This document shows positions 10,615 to 22,075 of a stretch of DNA of 64,000 nucleotides, piece by piece. Position numbers and translations under genes: made by a program. The notes under the pieces were generated by a model. That model saw nothing but the letters and a program-made list of their open reading frames with translations. It was not told the DNA's origin and ran no database searches. Source of the DNA: Sipunculus nudus (lineage: Eukaryota > Annelida > Sipuncula > Golfingiida > Sipunculidae); contig CM049315.1 of assembly GCA_026874595.1 (NCBI GenBank), forward strand, positions 320,001-384,000, in the 5' to 3' direction. How positions within the stretch are numbered: the first letter of the stretch is position 1; each line of letters begins with the position of its first letter.

Positions 10615-11438
10615 TGTTACGGAACCTAATAACAACAGATCACGTAATCCTATTAATCGCATAAATTTTGATATGAAAAAAATCAGATTTCGCAACACTA
10701 GGCAGCTTGGAATGTCTAGGGGAATGAATAAAGAAGTCAGTGGTTTTTTGTTAAGAAATAATTACAATTTATTCTTAGAACAATTCTAATACTACAATAC
10801 ACTAAATCGATACAATTATAAAGTATTTAAAACATAACAATAATAAAAATGTACATTACCAGAATCCGGATCCTAGGCTTTGCTTTTCGGATATCACAAC
10901 TGTCACTGCACAGCAAGAGTCCGTCAACACAAGTTATCCACGTTAACAGTTCATATAAATCTCTCAGAGAATGGTCCGATTTAATCTAAAAAACAATCTG
11001 AAGGTCTGGTAATAATCCCAAAGGCAAACTGGAGACAATCCGTATAAAATCTGTTACAAAGTCCGTAGAATATCTGTAAGTTCTGCAATTATCAGAATAG
11101 GCCACAATAAACTGACGAGAGAGTTACGATCTTCCGTGTCCGCTTGTATTTTCCTCTCTGCTCGGTTCTAAACACAGCCCTTATTTAAATTTTTTTTTAC
11201 CCGAAGCCCAGAAACTTCCATATTCACGAATATAATATTTCAAAGAACACAACAATACACGCGAGCCCATGGCGCATGAACAGACACAAAATTTCTTGAC
11301 TACAACGACCACAGGCCAGAGTTCAGCTAGTGTGGTTCCCATAGCAGCGCACAGGGTTTGCCAATAACACGAATCAGATTGCCTAGCGCATGCCAAGTTA
11401 TGTAATATCCCGGACATGACAAACAGATACATGTTACA
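10615..11438 (-). mobile_element. LTR (5' LTR of a Gmr1-like element)
   Basis: An 824-bp TG...CA unit on the minus strand: starts TGTAACATGTATCTG (ending at 11438) and ends ggttccgtaaca (10615). It aligns over its whole length with the solo LTR 18202-19025. Near 11180-11195 is ttaaataagggctgtgtt, a degraded TATA-region match to ctataaataagggctgtg in that copy. A polyadenylation-like aataaattg lies near 10770. The primer-binding site follows directly, so this is the element's 5' LTR. The U3 outer flank ttatt and the internal side do not show a target-site duplication because only one LTR is present. Confidence 0.85.
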
Positions 11439-12440
11439 TTATTGAGACAATATCCGAAGGCCTACAGGCCTAATGCGAACCTGTTCATCGGGATATAAAC
11501 CAGGTATAACGCTTCAATGCTGAACCATTACCATATATATGAACAATGCAAATACTAAACATTTTGAACAAGAAACAATTACACAAACATCACTGCTGAA
11601 ATTCTGCCACGGATGCACACAACACAAAAATGATTGTAGCTGGCACCACCAGTCTTGTATACGACAAAGCTATTCGATATGTATAAATATGCCCAATTTC
11701 AGGCTGATATATCAAATTCCTCCATAGAAATAAGCAGGCACATACACTGTGCAAAAGACATTGTAGATAACTACACCTGTGAGTCCGATTCTGCTCAGTG
11801 TGATACAATACCGGCAACTAAATCGATCTCGAATGACGTAAACATCACGCTGTGTGGAAAACACACATGATTTGTCTTCTGGGAAACGTCGCTTTCAAAA
11901 TATTCCAAATTGCATGGGGAACCCCATAGTGCTCTATATTCATAGAAACAGCGGACTCTGTACCCTGATGAATGCGGCCCCGAAATCTGTTAGCAGTGAT
12001 TCCTATGTTATTATCTAGTGCTCTCTACTGGGTTATGATCCACGAACAAGGGACCTCGTGAACAGTACGTGTATCATGCGGACACTGTAACTGTGCCCTC
12101 TCGTTGTTTTCTCAGAGGGAATGGCCTAAATTTAAACAATATCCAAGCTGCAGATTTGAAGCTGATTGTTGGACACAGTGGTTAAGCTGCTGTGATCCCT
12201 ATACCTTACAATATATAATAAATATACACACATACACAAATCTACACAGAAGGGTGTGTGTGCGCATTTATGGCCGTTTATACATAAAAACCTCTCCTGA
12301 AAGTTGTCTCTGTTACGGCTTTCTCTCTATTACGACTAACCCGTTATTAACACATACTATTACGACTATCTCTCGAATAACGACCAACCCGTTATAGGCA
12401 AACTAAGACTACACCTTTCCATTACGACTTTTTCTCTATT
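11439..12440. other. No recognised feature
   Basis: Unassigned sequence; short frames at 11539-11870 and 12104-12397 lack motifs. Around 12310-12430 phrases such as ctattacgact and aacccgttat recur loosely three or four times, a decayed short tandem repeat. Confidence 0.5.
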
Positions 12441-12443
12441 ATG

Positions 12444-12530
12444 CAGTTGCGTACCTAAGGGGGGGGGGACCGCGCCCCGGGCGGCACATTTTTGGGGGTG
12501 GGGGTAGGGGTGGGGGGGGGGGGTGATTTC
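12444..12530. mobile_element. hAT-like terminus followed by a G-rich tract
   Basis: cagttgcgtacctaagg resembles the CAGTGGCGTAxCTAGG-type terminal inverted repeat common to hAT transposons, followed by gggggg, accgcgccccgggcggcac and long G runs (12471-12525) that could form G-quadruplexes. No opposite terminus was found downstream, so only one end of an element, or a solo end, is supported. Confidence 0.45.
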
Positions 12531-12839
12531 AGCGAATTATTGTTCAATAAAGGGACATGAAGAGTTCCTCAAAAAGTATAAATTTAAAGGTACAAATATG
12601 ACCTTTTTTAAAGATTATTTGGAAAATTTAAATATTTCGTGTTTTGGCGGTGTTCCCCCATTCCAGTTATTTCAGGAATTATAAACTGGACAATTTGACC
12701 AATCATCTGATTCGCGAATAGGCTCTTTATGCAAGAAGAAATACAAATCTGTTGTTATGGGGTTGATGTTTTTATCGGCATTTGTTTGTTTGTTTTTTCT
12801 GTTTTTCTGTTAGTAACTTTCCCTATAAGGTCTTAACGG

Positions 12840-13577
12840 ATTTTGTTGAAATTAGCAAGATAGCTCGGCAATGATACAAGGAACAATTGATTAAATTTTG
12901 GGATGATCCAGATCACCATCTGAATCTAGGAAAGTTTTGAGGGGAAAATGCTGTTTTTCCGACAATGCCATACGGGGGTAATGAGCTGTCTTGGCGGAGG
13001 TCTACACTCACTGAGTGCAAAATTTAAAGGTGTTTATTAGATTAGCGGTCAAGCAGTGCTGGAGAATCTGACCAGTCATGCAAAGGCATGCATTTTACGG
13101 TTGTCTATGTTTACAGTAATCCCTAGGTAGCAATTACTTGGTATTTATCCTAGCATTTAGTAGGTAGTTAATTTTCCATTAACTTAACCCAAAACTGTCT
13201 CCCTTGACACTGTGCGGTCAATGTTTTGACGAATTTTGTTGCCAACGTTTGCGCTATGCTGACGATATTGAGTACTACTTAAAATGTTGTCTTTTGATTT
13301 ACCATTGGTTATAGATTTATATGTTTATATGCTCTGATCTTTTATATAACTTGAATAATATTAATTTTTCACCCAGACCGATGTAGGAGTTAATAGATTG
13401 AGAACCTCCGCCAAGGCCATAACCCCTAGATGGCATTGTTATCAATGCAACATTTTTCCTATAAAAATTCCTTGATCCAAATGGTTGTCCGGATCACTCC
13501 CAAAATTTAACCAATCGTTTTTCTTATCATAACAGAGCTATCCCGAACATTTCATCGAAATGTTGCCAACAGCAAAC
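12840..13577. repeat. Imperfect foldback (inverted repeat pair)
   Basis: Left arm 12840-13005 (ttgttgaaattagcaagata, aattttgggatgatcc, cttggcggaggtct) pairs with right arm 13400-13577 (gaacctccgccaaggcc, ggatcactcccaaaattta, catttcatcgaaatgttgcc) across a ~390-bp spacer. Arms are roughly 70% matched by eye. Noncoding; likely an old non-autonomous element. Confidence 0.6.
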
Positions 13578-13599
13578 AAAAAGACAAACAGGTCGAGGC

Positions 13600-15833
13600 T
13601 TGCCGGAAGAGGATAAAACAGCCAAACACACACAAGCAGGCAGGCAAGCAGACAGACTGGGGAACATTTACATTTGAAACTGGTCAAATGAATAAACCCT
13701 ATCCTTGGTTAAGCAGAAACAAATGAATTTCTATATAGTTATTCTGATTTTCAAAAAGTCGCAGACGAGCAGATAGACGGTAAAAAAAAAACAGGTCAAG
13801 GCAATGTACTCTTGTCATAGAGATTGTAGCCGAATAAAATAAGTTACTGTTCAATACAATTAATCTCCATATTTTGAACTTCAAGATTTGTAACCTATAT
13901 TATGTCACCATGGTAACCTCAGAATATGACAGTCTCCACAAGGATATATTCCTGCATTTATCTCAGGATTGGTTGAATTTATCAGCCTGAAATTTTACAA
14001 GTCCATATATCTTGGGTTGCTTCATCTTGTATAGAAGACTGCTGGTGGCATCGTACAATCGCTTTTGCATGATGTCCATAGGGTACATGTTTCTCCGATC
14101 AAGGTCACAGTTGTATGCAAAAACGTGCACAGCATCATGTAGATATTTTTAATAGAAATTCGAAGCAAGTAAAGAACAAATGCATAAAATGACAAATTAT
14201 AGCAAACAATATTTACTCCGAACGAATTTTCTATATATGCTACTGCTACACTATCGGTGCAAATAATTAAAAAGTGCGCCCTTTTATAAAAAAAATAAAG
14301 TTCTTGAGGGAAATATTTACTGTCAGGTAAAGGTACAGATATTCCACGGACAGACGTTCATGTGGAGTGCCAGAACGTCACCCACTTCTATCAGTCTGCA
14401 GCAGCATAGTTCAAAGCTGTGGTTCCTGGCTTATAATAAATATACCAAACCGCTTTGTTGTCCCTTCGTGCCTTACCTATAGTGTGCGCACACTCAGTTG
14501 TTGATATAAGGCCCGCAGCGATAAGCTGTAATCTGCCTTGCTAGTCTTTTCTTGCTTTACAGCAAGAGTGCAAACAATTGATCACTTCATAGATGTAGAG
14601 TCTAAGATTCCTTATTTACAGAATGCGGCAAGCGGCACGCGCAATGCGAGTTCAGAGATTTCAAATGTACCGGCATGGGAGCATGCATGTTTTTATGAGT
14701 TGCTCCTGGATACCATGCGGAACCGGCAATAAATCGTTACATGTAGCGATTCGTTTTACCGGATCCGCGCATAAGGACTCTTGTCTTATTTATTTATCCA
14801 ATACCGATTATATCCACATTCCGTACATAAGGAATATTAGCTTTACGCTGCAAGACCGGCGGTGTGACACATATGGTAATGATTATTTAGATTACTGATC
14901 AATAGAGATTCTGTTTAACAAAGTGTACACAGTGCATTCTAGAGGGCGGGATTAAATAAAAACTGCCTTGTAAATGGGAATTACAATTAAAATATTGTAC
15001 AAAACACCAAGGCGAAAATGATCATGTAGTTCATCAGCTGTCATGCAGTAATTTTTGTATACACATGATTTCTGACAAAGTTTAAAACACACAGGCACAC
15101 GCACATAGTCAAATACTTGTAGCTTTGATTAGATGAGATATACCGGTTTGGCTTTAATATATGTATAAAATACTATGTATAAAAGATTCCATTCTTGAGA
15201 TTATACGATAATTAATATATCTATAAATGAATATGTTTGTTCACATTTTCTCTTACATGCTAATTTAAAAAATCTACATTTACAGTAAATAAAGTTTGAG
15301 GAAATGTCACGATATTTCACGGTATACCACTGCACTGATGCGATGTTTGGTTTATATATGGTCAAACACATATTCAAATGACCCTTGTATGCGGGAGGAC
15401 ATGAATCGTTTTACACATCCCAAAAAAAAAAAAAAAAGAATAGAAGACTCTGCAGAAAAACAGATTCCTTGTATCTCCAAAATCTCCTTCACAATCCAGA
15501 TATTAAACAGAGGCCAGAAAGAATAAACGGCATAATGTTTGCTCGGAGACAAGTTGAAATGAGACAACACCCTTCTTCAACTTCAGGAACAGATCCGTCA
15601 GATACTGGTTGCATTCATTCCATGATCAGCTGCATGATCTTCGAAGTCTTCTGTTTTAAAAATTTTGTGGGGGTTATATTCTAAGATTAAATAATATTAT
15701 TCTCCATGCTGTACACGGGTTTGAGCTCTTGCAGGGGGACAATTATACAATGGGTCGAGCGCTATCCCAGGTGTCTCTGAGGCAGGACAGCGAGTAAAAA
15801 TGCTGCTCCCACCCCAGCCACACCTGGGCCTCT
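13600..15833. other. No recognised feature
   Basis: Over 2 kb without a supported gene. Small frames at 14538-14898 and 15296-15684 show no motif. A 16-base A run lies at 15422-15437. If the exon at 15834-16912 is real, 15400-15833 would include its 3' untranslated region, but no AATAAA was found on that strand. Confidence 0.5.
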
Positions 15834-16912
15834 TTATATATATCTTTCAAGTTCGGTGCTCAGATTGAGGAAATCGACTGGGAACTCGTGGTATTCCCAC
15901 AGAGAAGGCTGAATTATAACCTCTTCCTTCCAGTCCTTGACTTGTGTAAAACGTCCACATAAGTTCGGTTTCTTAAATTCCATGTATTTCTGCAAAATAA
16001 TGCCAGCGTTCATCTTTGGAGAGGCCTCTTTGTTGGACTTCTGGTAGAATCTTCCTTGTACTTTCTTTATGCATTTACAGGAATTAACAAGTGCTTGTTT
16101 GAGGGAAACGTCCCCGTCTTCGTTTGTTCTGATAAGGTCTTGATCTTTGTACTTGTCAACCGCGGGGTCTGTTTCCTCAGCGACATGGCGTACAGATTCT
16201 ATAATTAGGCGTATGTCCCTCAAGTTGTTGTCAACTCTTTTCAGATTAAATACAGCCCACTTGACAGGAGGATAGCAGAATTCCACGAACTTTCCATTTT
16301 CATCCAGAATTAATACGCAGTTGTACATAGCGTCATTTCCCACGTGTTCAGTGTTCACTTCGTGCCATGTGGCCGTTCTGTACAACTCGTATCCATTTTT
16401 CTTTAAGTACCGTTCCATGCCGCGATGAGAGAATTCCCTGAAGACAAACGAAGACCTGAAAAGCTTTTCCCCACGTACGTGATTTCCGGTCTTCTCACCC
16501 CAGTGATGAAAGTCTGATATGGTCATCTCGGGCTGTGGCAAGGAATCAAACATGTAAAGCCTGCCGAAACAACCGGAAATGCGAAGACGGCCATGATCTG
16601 CCTCTCGGAATGTTGTTCGCAGCAACGCCAGCTGTTGACTGAATAATGCACTAAATTTTGTATGTTGCATTGGGTCTGAAGAATCCATTTTTGCTTCAAC
16701 AAGCCGGGGTTCGTGTAATTTTCGTCTCTCGTGCTGTTCCTGGCATGGTCCGTTATAGTAGGTAAAGTGAAGCATATCGTCATCATCAACACTACCCTCG
16801 AAGAGGGTCCTGTACGCCCCAGGCATGAACTTGGTGTGTAATACAAGTCTAGTGGGAGGATCTTGAACTGTTAAATCTTCTAGCGCAGCTCGGATATCTT
16901 CGATGTAGTCAT
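15834..16912 (-). CDS. Uncharacterised protein, long terminal exon
   Basis: The only long, uninterrupted non-transposon frame here: 330 codons from the first Met (16826), extended by 29 in-frame codons (DDYIEDIRAALEDLTVQDPP...) to a splice acceptor, tttctag, at 16913-16919. The boundary codon is split, so more coding sequence lies upstream. It ends in TAA at 15834. The protein is soluble and charged, with an acidic DDDD stretch, FRSSFVFREF, MFDSLPQPEMTISDFHHW, a central WAVFNLKRVDNNLRDIRLII and a basic SCKCIKKVQGRF. No signal peptide or membrane segment. I do not recognise the family. Codon pattern and absence of stops over 1.08 kb support a host gene; a retrocopy or long exon is possible. 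Confidence 0.7.
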
Positions 16913-17262
16913 CTAGAAATATATAAAGATATCAATCAAGGCAAAACATCTAAGAGTGCCAAATGAATATTGTTCGACACCACACTCGGACATCCACTCG
17001 ATGTCAAAAGACACATTTATATTGTAGAGATACCCTGTAACAGGTGTACATCAGTTTGTTTAGGCATGATATCTTTATCTTACTTTTATTTTGAACCAAG
17101 TGGTAATCTAAGCCATTTGATCAGAAAATCATGTTCACCCTCACAGCAGGTGCAAAGGTCTCTTTACTGTAAATCAGCACTTTGGAAAGTACACCTACAT
17201 TTTATTTATATTTGCACCTCACTATATAGATCAATGCCTCAGGGACGGTTGTTCTGTCGTCA

Positions 17263-17463
17263 TGACCGGAACTGATTCCTCGTCCCACATCCTGGTGGTG
17301 TTAGTCTTGGATTAGCGATCACATCACTGTACTTAACAATATACTGATAGTGGGGACGTGTGGCTTCGTGAAGGACATCAGTGGTTGGGGGCAACCTATC
17401 CAAGTCTGATTTTGAAGAACCACCATGATTAATCTTACGTTTTAGATATTGATTTTATGTTAA
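17263..17463 (-). CDS. Possible upstream exon of the 15834-16912 gene
   Basis: Open minus-strand frame of about 66 codons including KRKINHGGSSKSDLDRLPP, TTDVLHEATRPHYQYIVKY and SDVIANPRLTPPGCGTRNQ. Composition looks protein-like and it lies about 350 bp upstream of the acceptor at 16913. A GT at ...ccaggat/gtggga would give the phase needed to join that exon. The donor is not strong and no clear acceptor was seen, so this is a candidate only. Confidence 0.3.
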
Positions 17464-17499
17464 TTAAAGAAGTTAATTTTTGTTAACGTTTAGAACTGA

Positions 17500-18195
17500 A
17501 ATCGTACAGACCTAGCAAACCGTAGCTATTCAAGTTGGAGACGTTTCTCTTAAGCCCGCTTAGTTATACAAGGGGCCGGGGAACTTACGCTTCAGTGATC
17601 ACTGATCACACCCTAGCCAGTCAGCTGCACGTTGTGTTTTGTCGGTGATCCGCCAAACCATTATCCATTTATCGCGTTATGTTTGTGTCGGTCATTCTTC
17701 TTGTCAGATTACATCTAGTGTTATGGTGTACTTATTATCGTTGTTGTGCCAGCAAAGCTTCCAGTGTTATTTGCACCGCTCAGTGCACGTAGAGCGGAGA
17801 AAGCAGCTGTCTTTTCCAGACCCAGTGGTGTGTGTCACCCTGTGTCCTGTACCGGTTATTAAAATATTTGGACACATGTCCCATTACCACCTGATTCTCA
17901 GTACAAACACATCTGTATTCAGGAACAGGATATAAATGGCCTTAACACCAGATCTTGTATGTCATGAACTGGACTAAGTGATTCGAATTCCAGCTTTCTT
18001 GATCAAATGGTTTATATACGTGTTACGCAACAAAGAGTTTGGCAACACAGGGCGCTGATGATTATGAATCAACCTTGATAAATACAATAAAACAAAGTTA
18101 AACAATTTAATTTTTTTTATAAAAAGCTCTCCAGACCTTCCAAAAATAAAAATATCTGTCACAATAAAAACGAATGAATGGGTAATGCTTGATTA
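17500..18195. other. No recognised feature
   Basis: No motif-bearing frame. A 98-codon plus frame at 17639-17935 has no known features. Ends at the solo LTR target site. Confidence 0.5.
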
Positions 18196-19031
18196 ATCAA
18201 TTGTTTCATGTATCTGTTTATAATGCGCATGGCTTGACATTTGCCGGGCGTTCTGATAGGCGCAAACTCTGTGCGTTGCTATGGGAGCCGCACTAGTTGA
18301 ACTCTGGCTCGCCCGCAGAGTGTGGGAACACGACATGTTCGTTGATATCTAAATTGTTCGAGTTTATTCTTTGGAATATTCCGGACTAGAAGCTTCTGGA
18401 CATGGGGGCAAAAATCTATAAATAAGGGCTGTGTTTGGAGCCGGAAGAAAGGAAAATACCAGGCACTAAAGGGTCCGACTTTCTCGTCAGTCTTGGGACC
18501 TTCTTCGAAAATTGCATAGTTACAGATATTCTATGGACTTTATACAGACTTTATACAGATTTTATATAGATCGTCTTAAGTTTGCCTATGGGTTTTACCT
18601 GAACTTTACTTCTGAATCACAACAGATTGTCTTCGAGATTTAATTGGACTATTCAGCAGGAAGGTTTACTTGAACTGTTCATGTGGATAATTTGTGCTAA
18701 AAGACTCTTGTTGGAATGTGACCCCCCTGGTGACAGATTGTGGTATCCAGGAATCAAAGCCTAGGGTCCGGATCCTGGTGATATACATTTTTATTATTGT
18801 TATGTCTTAAATACTGTGTAATTGTATTGATTTAGTGTATTGTAATATGTTAGGATTGTTCTAAGAATAAATTATATATTTGTTAACAAAATAAACACGG
18901 ACTTCTTTATTCCCCTAGATATTTCACGCTGTCTAGTGTTGCAGAATCTATTTTTTTGGTCTCCGTAACCAGGGTCTGTGCTCGTCACGATATCGTGATC
19001 TGTTATTATTAGGTTCCCTAACACAATCAAT
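18196..19031 (+). mobile_element. Solo LTR with 6-bp target-site duplication
   Basis: LTR at 18202-19025 (824 bp), beginning TGTTTCATGTATCTG and ending ttccctaacaca, flanked by atcaat at 18196-18201 and again at 19026-19031. No internal sequence follows, so it arose by recombination between the two LTRs of a full element. It matches the minus-strand LTR at 10615-11438 along its length, with substantial divergence. Confidence 0.88.
18416..18430 (+). promoter_or_regulatory. TATA box of the solo LTR
   Basis: tctataaataagggctgtg sits about 215 bp into the LTR, before a sequence conserved in the other copies (ggaaaatac, ctctcgtcagt). It is the expected RNA polymerase II core promoter at the U3/R border. 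Confidence 0.6.
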
Positions 19032-19239
19032 TCTTGATAGAAGTTAAAAATTGGATCAAAGCCCACAATCGGCACAAGAGGAATGCTAGTAGCGACATCT
19101 GGAGACAATAAGTGAGATCATCTATTTTTTTTATAAATTATTGCGATCAAGTTGCGAGTTGAGGTTCCTAGAAAGTTGGTCCTTACGTTATTTTTTTTGT
19201 TTATAAAGCTCGGGCGACAGCACATTATTATTGTTATAA

Positions 19240-19613
19240 AACTGTGCCATGTACCAATGTTGAGCTTTGCTATGTATAAATGTTGATCTCTACTGTGATC
19301 TCTACTCTATTGGCTATGTGCCAATGGCGAACTCTATTGTTAATTAATGTCGAGCTCTCTTATGTATTATGTCCAGCTCTCTTGTGCATATATGTCGAAC
19401 TTTGCTATTTGCCTATTTCAAGCTTTATATGTATCGGTGTCTAGCTCTGATATGAATGTCGAGCTTTGCAATGTATCAATATCGATCTCTATTTAGTAGC
19501 ATTGTCTGGCTCTGAAATATATATCAATTTTCGGCTTTGCTATGTATCAAATTCGGTCTCTATTATGTAGCAATGTCGTGCTCTGATATGTACAAATGTC
19601 TATCTCTGATATA

Positions 19614-19669
<56 letters not shown>

Positions 19670-20040
19670 CAATGTCCTGCTTTGCTGTGTATCATTCCGA
19701 GCTCTGTTAAGTAGCAATGTCGAGCTCTGATATTTATTAATTTCGAGCTTTGTAATGTATAAATATCGAGCCCTGTAGCAATGTCGTGCACTGTAAAGTA
19801 GCAATGTCGTCTTTAACTATATATCAATGGTGAACTTTGCAAAGTATCAATACTGAGCTCTGTTATGTAGCAATGTCGTGCTCAGCTCTGTATGAATGTA
19901 GATCTCTGCTATGTGCCAAATTCGAGTTTTGCTATGTATCAATAGCGAGCTCTGTTATGTAGCAATGTCGCGCTCTGACATGTTTCAGTGTCTAGCTGAT
20001 ATATATCAATGGTGAACCCAACTCTCTATCAATAGGGACG
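19240..20040. repeat. Degenerate ~30-bp minisatellite with internal (TA)n
   Basis: About 25 imperfect repeats of a unit like tatgtagcaatgtcgagctctga, spaced about 28-32 bp, broken by a (TA)n tract at 19621-19665. Divergence between units is high. Noncoding. Confidence 0.8.
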
Positions 20041-20551
20041 TGTAATATACATGAGAGCGGTACGGCCGCGCTGTTAATTTTGTATATTTAGATACATGTA
20101 TAGCGAATACGTACACATGTGAAAAGCTTACCGTTTGTATACTTCAGACTGGTCGCCATGGTTAAATTAACAAATGATCAGGTTCTACATAAGATGTGTG
20201 TTACTGGTTGTTCTAGCTTGTTATGTGAACACAAGGATCATTCCCGGAAAGTTCAATATACAAACACACTCTGTAACCTGCTGTAGATATTTATAGCTGA
20301 CGGCCAAAATTTCCATATCATCCCACTCACGCTGGCTTAGCTTTGTGAAAACCAAGGTCCCTGTGTTTCCATATATCATGGACGCTGAGGAATTTCCATT
20401 CTATAAAAATACGTTTTAAGTTTCAAAAATAAATAATCTTTTTTTTTCATAAAACATTAAACTCACTGATTTTGTACAGCGCCTGTTAAATGATGTGTGG
20501 ATACTCTTTCGACATGTTTATTTGCATGCATGCGCATGTGAGCGTATTCAA

Positions 20552-20592
<41 letters not shown>

Positions 20593-20628
20593 TACAAATA
20601 GAGGATTGAAATTTTGTCATACATTTTA
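20041..20628. other. Unassigned sequence ending in a (TA)n tract
   Basis: No gene recognised. A (TA)n microsatellite at 20554-20590 lies about 40 bp beyond the break point of the DIRS/Ngaro-type element that starts at 20629. Confidence 0.55.
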
Positions 20629-21729
20629 CTACTTTGTAAATGGTTCCACTGGGAGCAATTTTACACGTCTACGAGGGACAGTAGTACCTAATTTGACCAA
20701 GCCATCCACCAGTCTTCTAATATTATTATCAACAGTAATATCAGGCAACTGATAGGCCACATAGCAGTGAGACAAAGCAGCAAGCATGGATTGTAAAGTG
20801 GACCTAGGCCTATCAGACGCATCAGATAGTACACATAAAAAATCTACTAGGTCTGCCGTCTCCGTTGGTGGGAACACAACCTTGTTTTCCTTGCAAAAGT
20901 AAAATAACTTGTTTAAAAGTCTGTTATAAAGCTGTAATGTGGACCGAGACAGACTGAAAGGGAGCTGCACTGCAGCTCGTTGTGACCAACCTATGGCAAG
21001 TAGCCGATCTTGCCAGAGATTCGCCAAGCATACTGGCGCCACCCTGAGTTCTTTAACGGTTCCGGCTGCAGTCCCAGTGGTATTACCCACCGTTTGTTTC
21101 TCGGTAGCCTGACAGGCCTGTCTATGCATAAGCTGAGGAGCCTGTGGAACCAAGACTGACTGGGCCACCAGGGGGCGATCAGGGTAGCGTCTGCCTTCTG
21201 AGAAATGACTAGGGCCAGCACTCGAGGAATTAGCCAAAAAAGGCAGTGTACAAAGTTGTTGCATTCCCCCCCCCCCCCCCCCCCCCCCGTTGGTTTGGGC
21301 CAGGGCATCGACAGCCTCGGTCAGAGGATCCCCGTACAGGCTATTGTATCTGGGGAGCTGAGTTGTTATGAGGGATGCAGTCCGATCTATGTCATGAGGA
21401 CCCCACAGTCGGTCAAACATTTGATACAAGCGAGGGCTCATCATCCAGTCGTAAGTAGTGAGCTTTCGTGATAATAAGTCGGCATGGGTATTTTCTGGAC
21501 CAGCCAAATGCTTCGCAGAGAGGTCTATCTGATTGTTGTATGCGGCAGCCCATATAGCCCTTGCTACATGTGTCAGTTGTAAACATGGGCCGCCTAAGTG
21601 GTTGATGTAGGCAACACTGGAGATATCGTCTGTTAGAACCTGTACAACTTTTCCCTTGAGAAGAGGCATAAAAGTTAGTGAGGCTAAAAGTATGGCTAAC
21701 AGCTCCCTGTAGTTTGACGAATACATCAC
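20629..21729 (-). pseudogene. RNase H C-terminal part to tyrosine recombinase N-terminal domain
   Basis: Open frame of 366 codons. It begins in RNase H (SNYRELLAILLASLTFM, VLTDDISSVAYINHLGG, LAGPENTHADLLSRK), passes a Gly tract made by a 23-base homopolymer, and ends in the SAM-like core-binding domain of the recombinase (LSRSTLQLYNRLLNKLFYF, ADLVDFLCVLSDASDRPRST, VDGLVKLG). Between them the conserved linker DATLIAPWWPSQSWFHRLL lies in a different frame (21308-20991). Thus the ancestral frame shifts at the homopolymer and must shift back. The catalytic Arg/His/Tyr part of the recombinase is absent. Confidence 0.82.
21266..21288. repeat. 23-base poly(C) tract in the pol frame
   Basis: An uninterrupted run of 23 C (G on the coding strand), encoding Gly codons. 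Such a tract is prone to slippage, and the reading frame on its two sides differs from that of the conserved linker. Confidence 0.9.
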
Positions 21730-22075
21730 ATAAGCTGCTTGCCTCCATGTTGTTGCATACAGCCCCCCAGCCGGAGGCTGATGCGTCTGTTACAAGTTGT
21801 ACCTGAATAGACTTGTTTGTTACTGGGCTGCCATTCCAGGTGGTTAGGACACACAGCCACCAACGAAGATCCCTGCAAGTGGCGGGAGTTAGACATAGTC
21901 GGTCTGTCCATGAGTTTCTTGAAGCAAGCAACCGATACAAATTGCAAAGAAGTGGTTTGGCAGGTAAAATACACAATGTCATACTAATACATTGGCCTGC
22001 TATACGTGCTAGTGCACTAGCAGTTAGCCAACCTTGATTTAAAGCTCTATTTATATCCTTCCTTAGTCTCCTCAC
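21413..22075 (-). pseudogene. DIRS-type RT thumb and RNase H
   Basis: 220-codon frame: RRLRKDINRALNQGWLTASA, LARIAGQCISMTLCILPAKP, RDLRWWLCVLTTWNG and the RNase H start QLVTDASASGWGAVCNNMEA, whose Asp is the first catalytic carboxylate. The frame then shifts; the RNase H continues in the 21729-20629 frame. RNase H removes the RNA strand during cDNA synthesis. Confidence 0.78.

Noticed and set aside
12790-13020. Terminal repeat of the hAT-like element at 12444
   Set aside because: The 12840-13005 arm pairs with 13400-13577, not with the hAT-like end.
17639-17935. 98-codon plus frame as an exon
   Set aside because: No motif, no convincing splice sites, Cys/Ser/His-rich in a way typical of chance frames.
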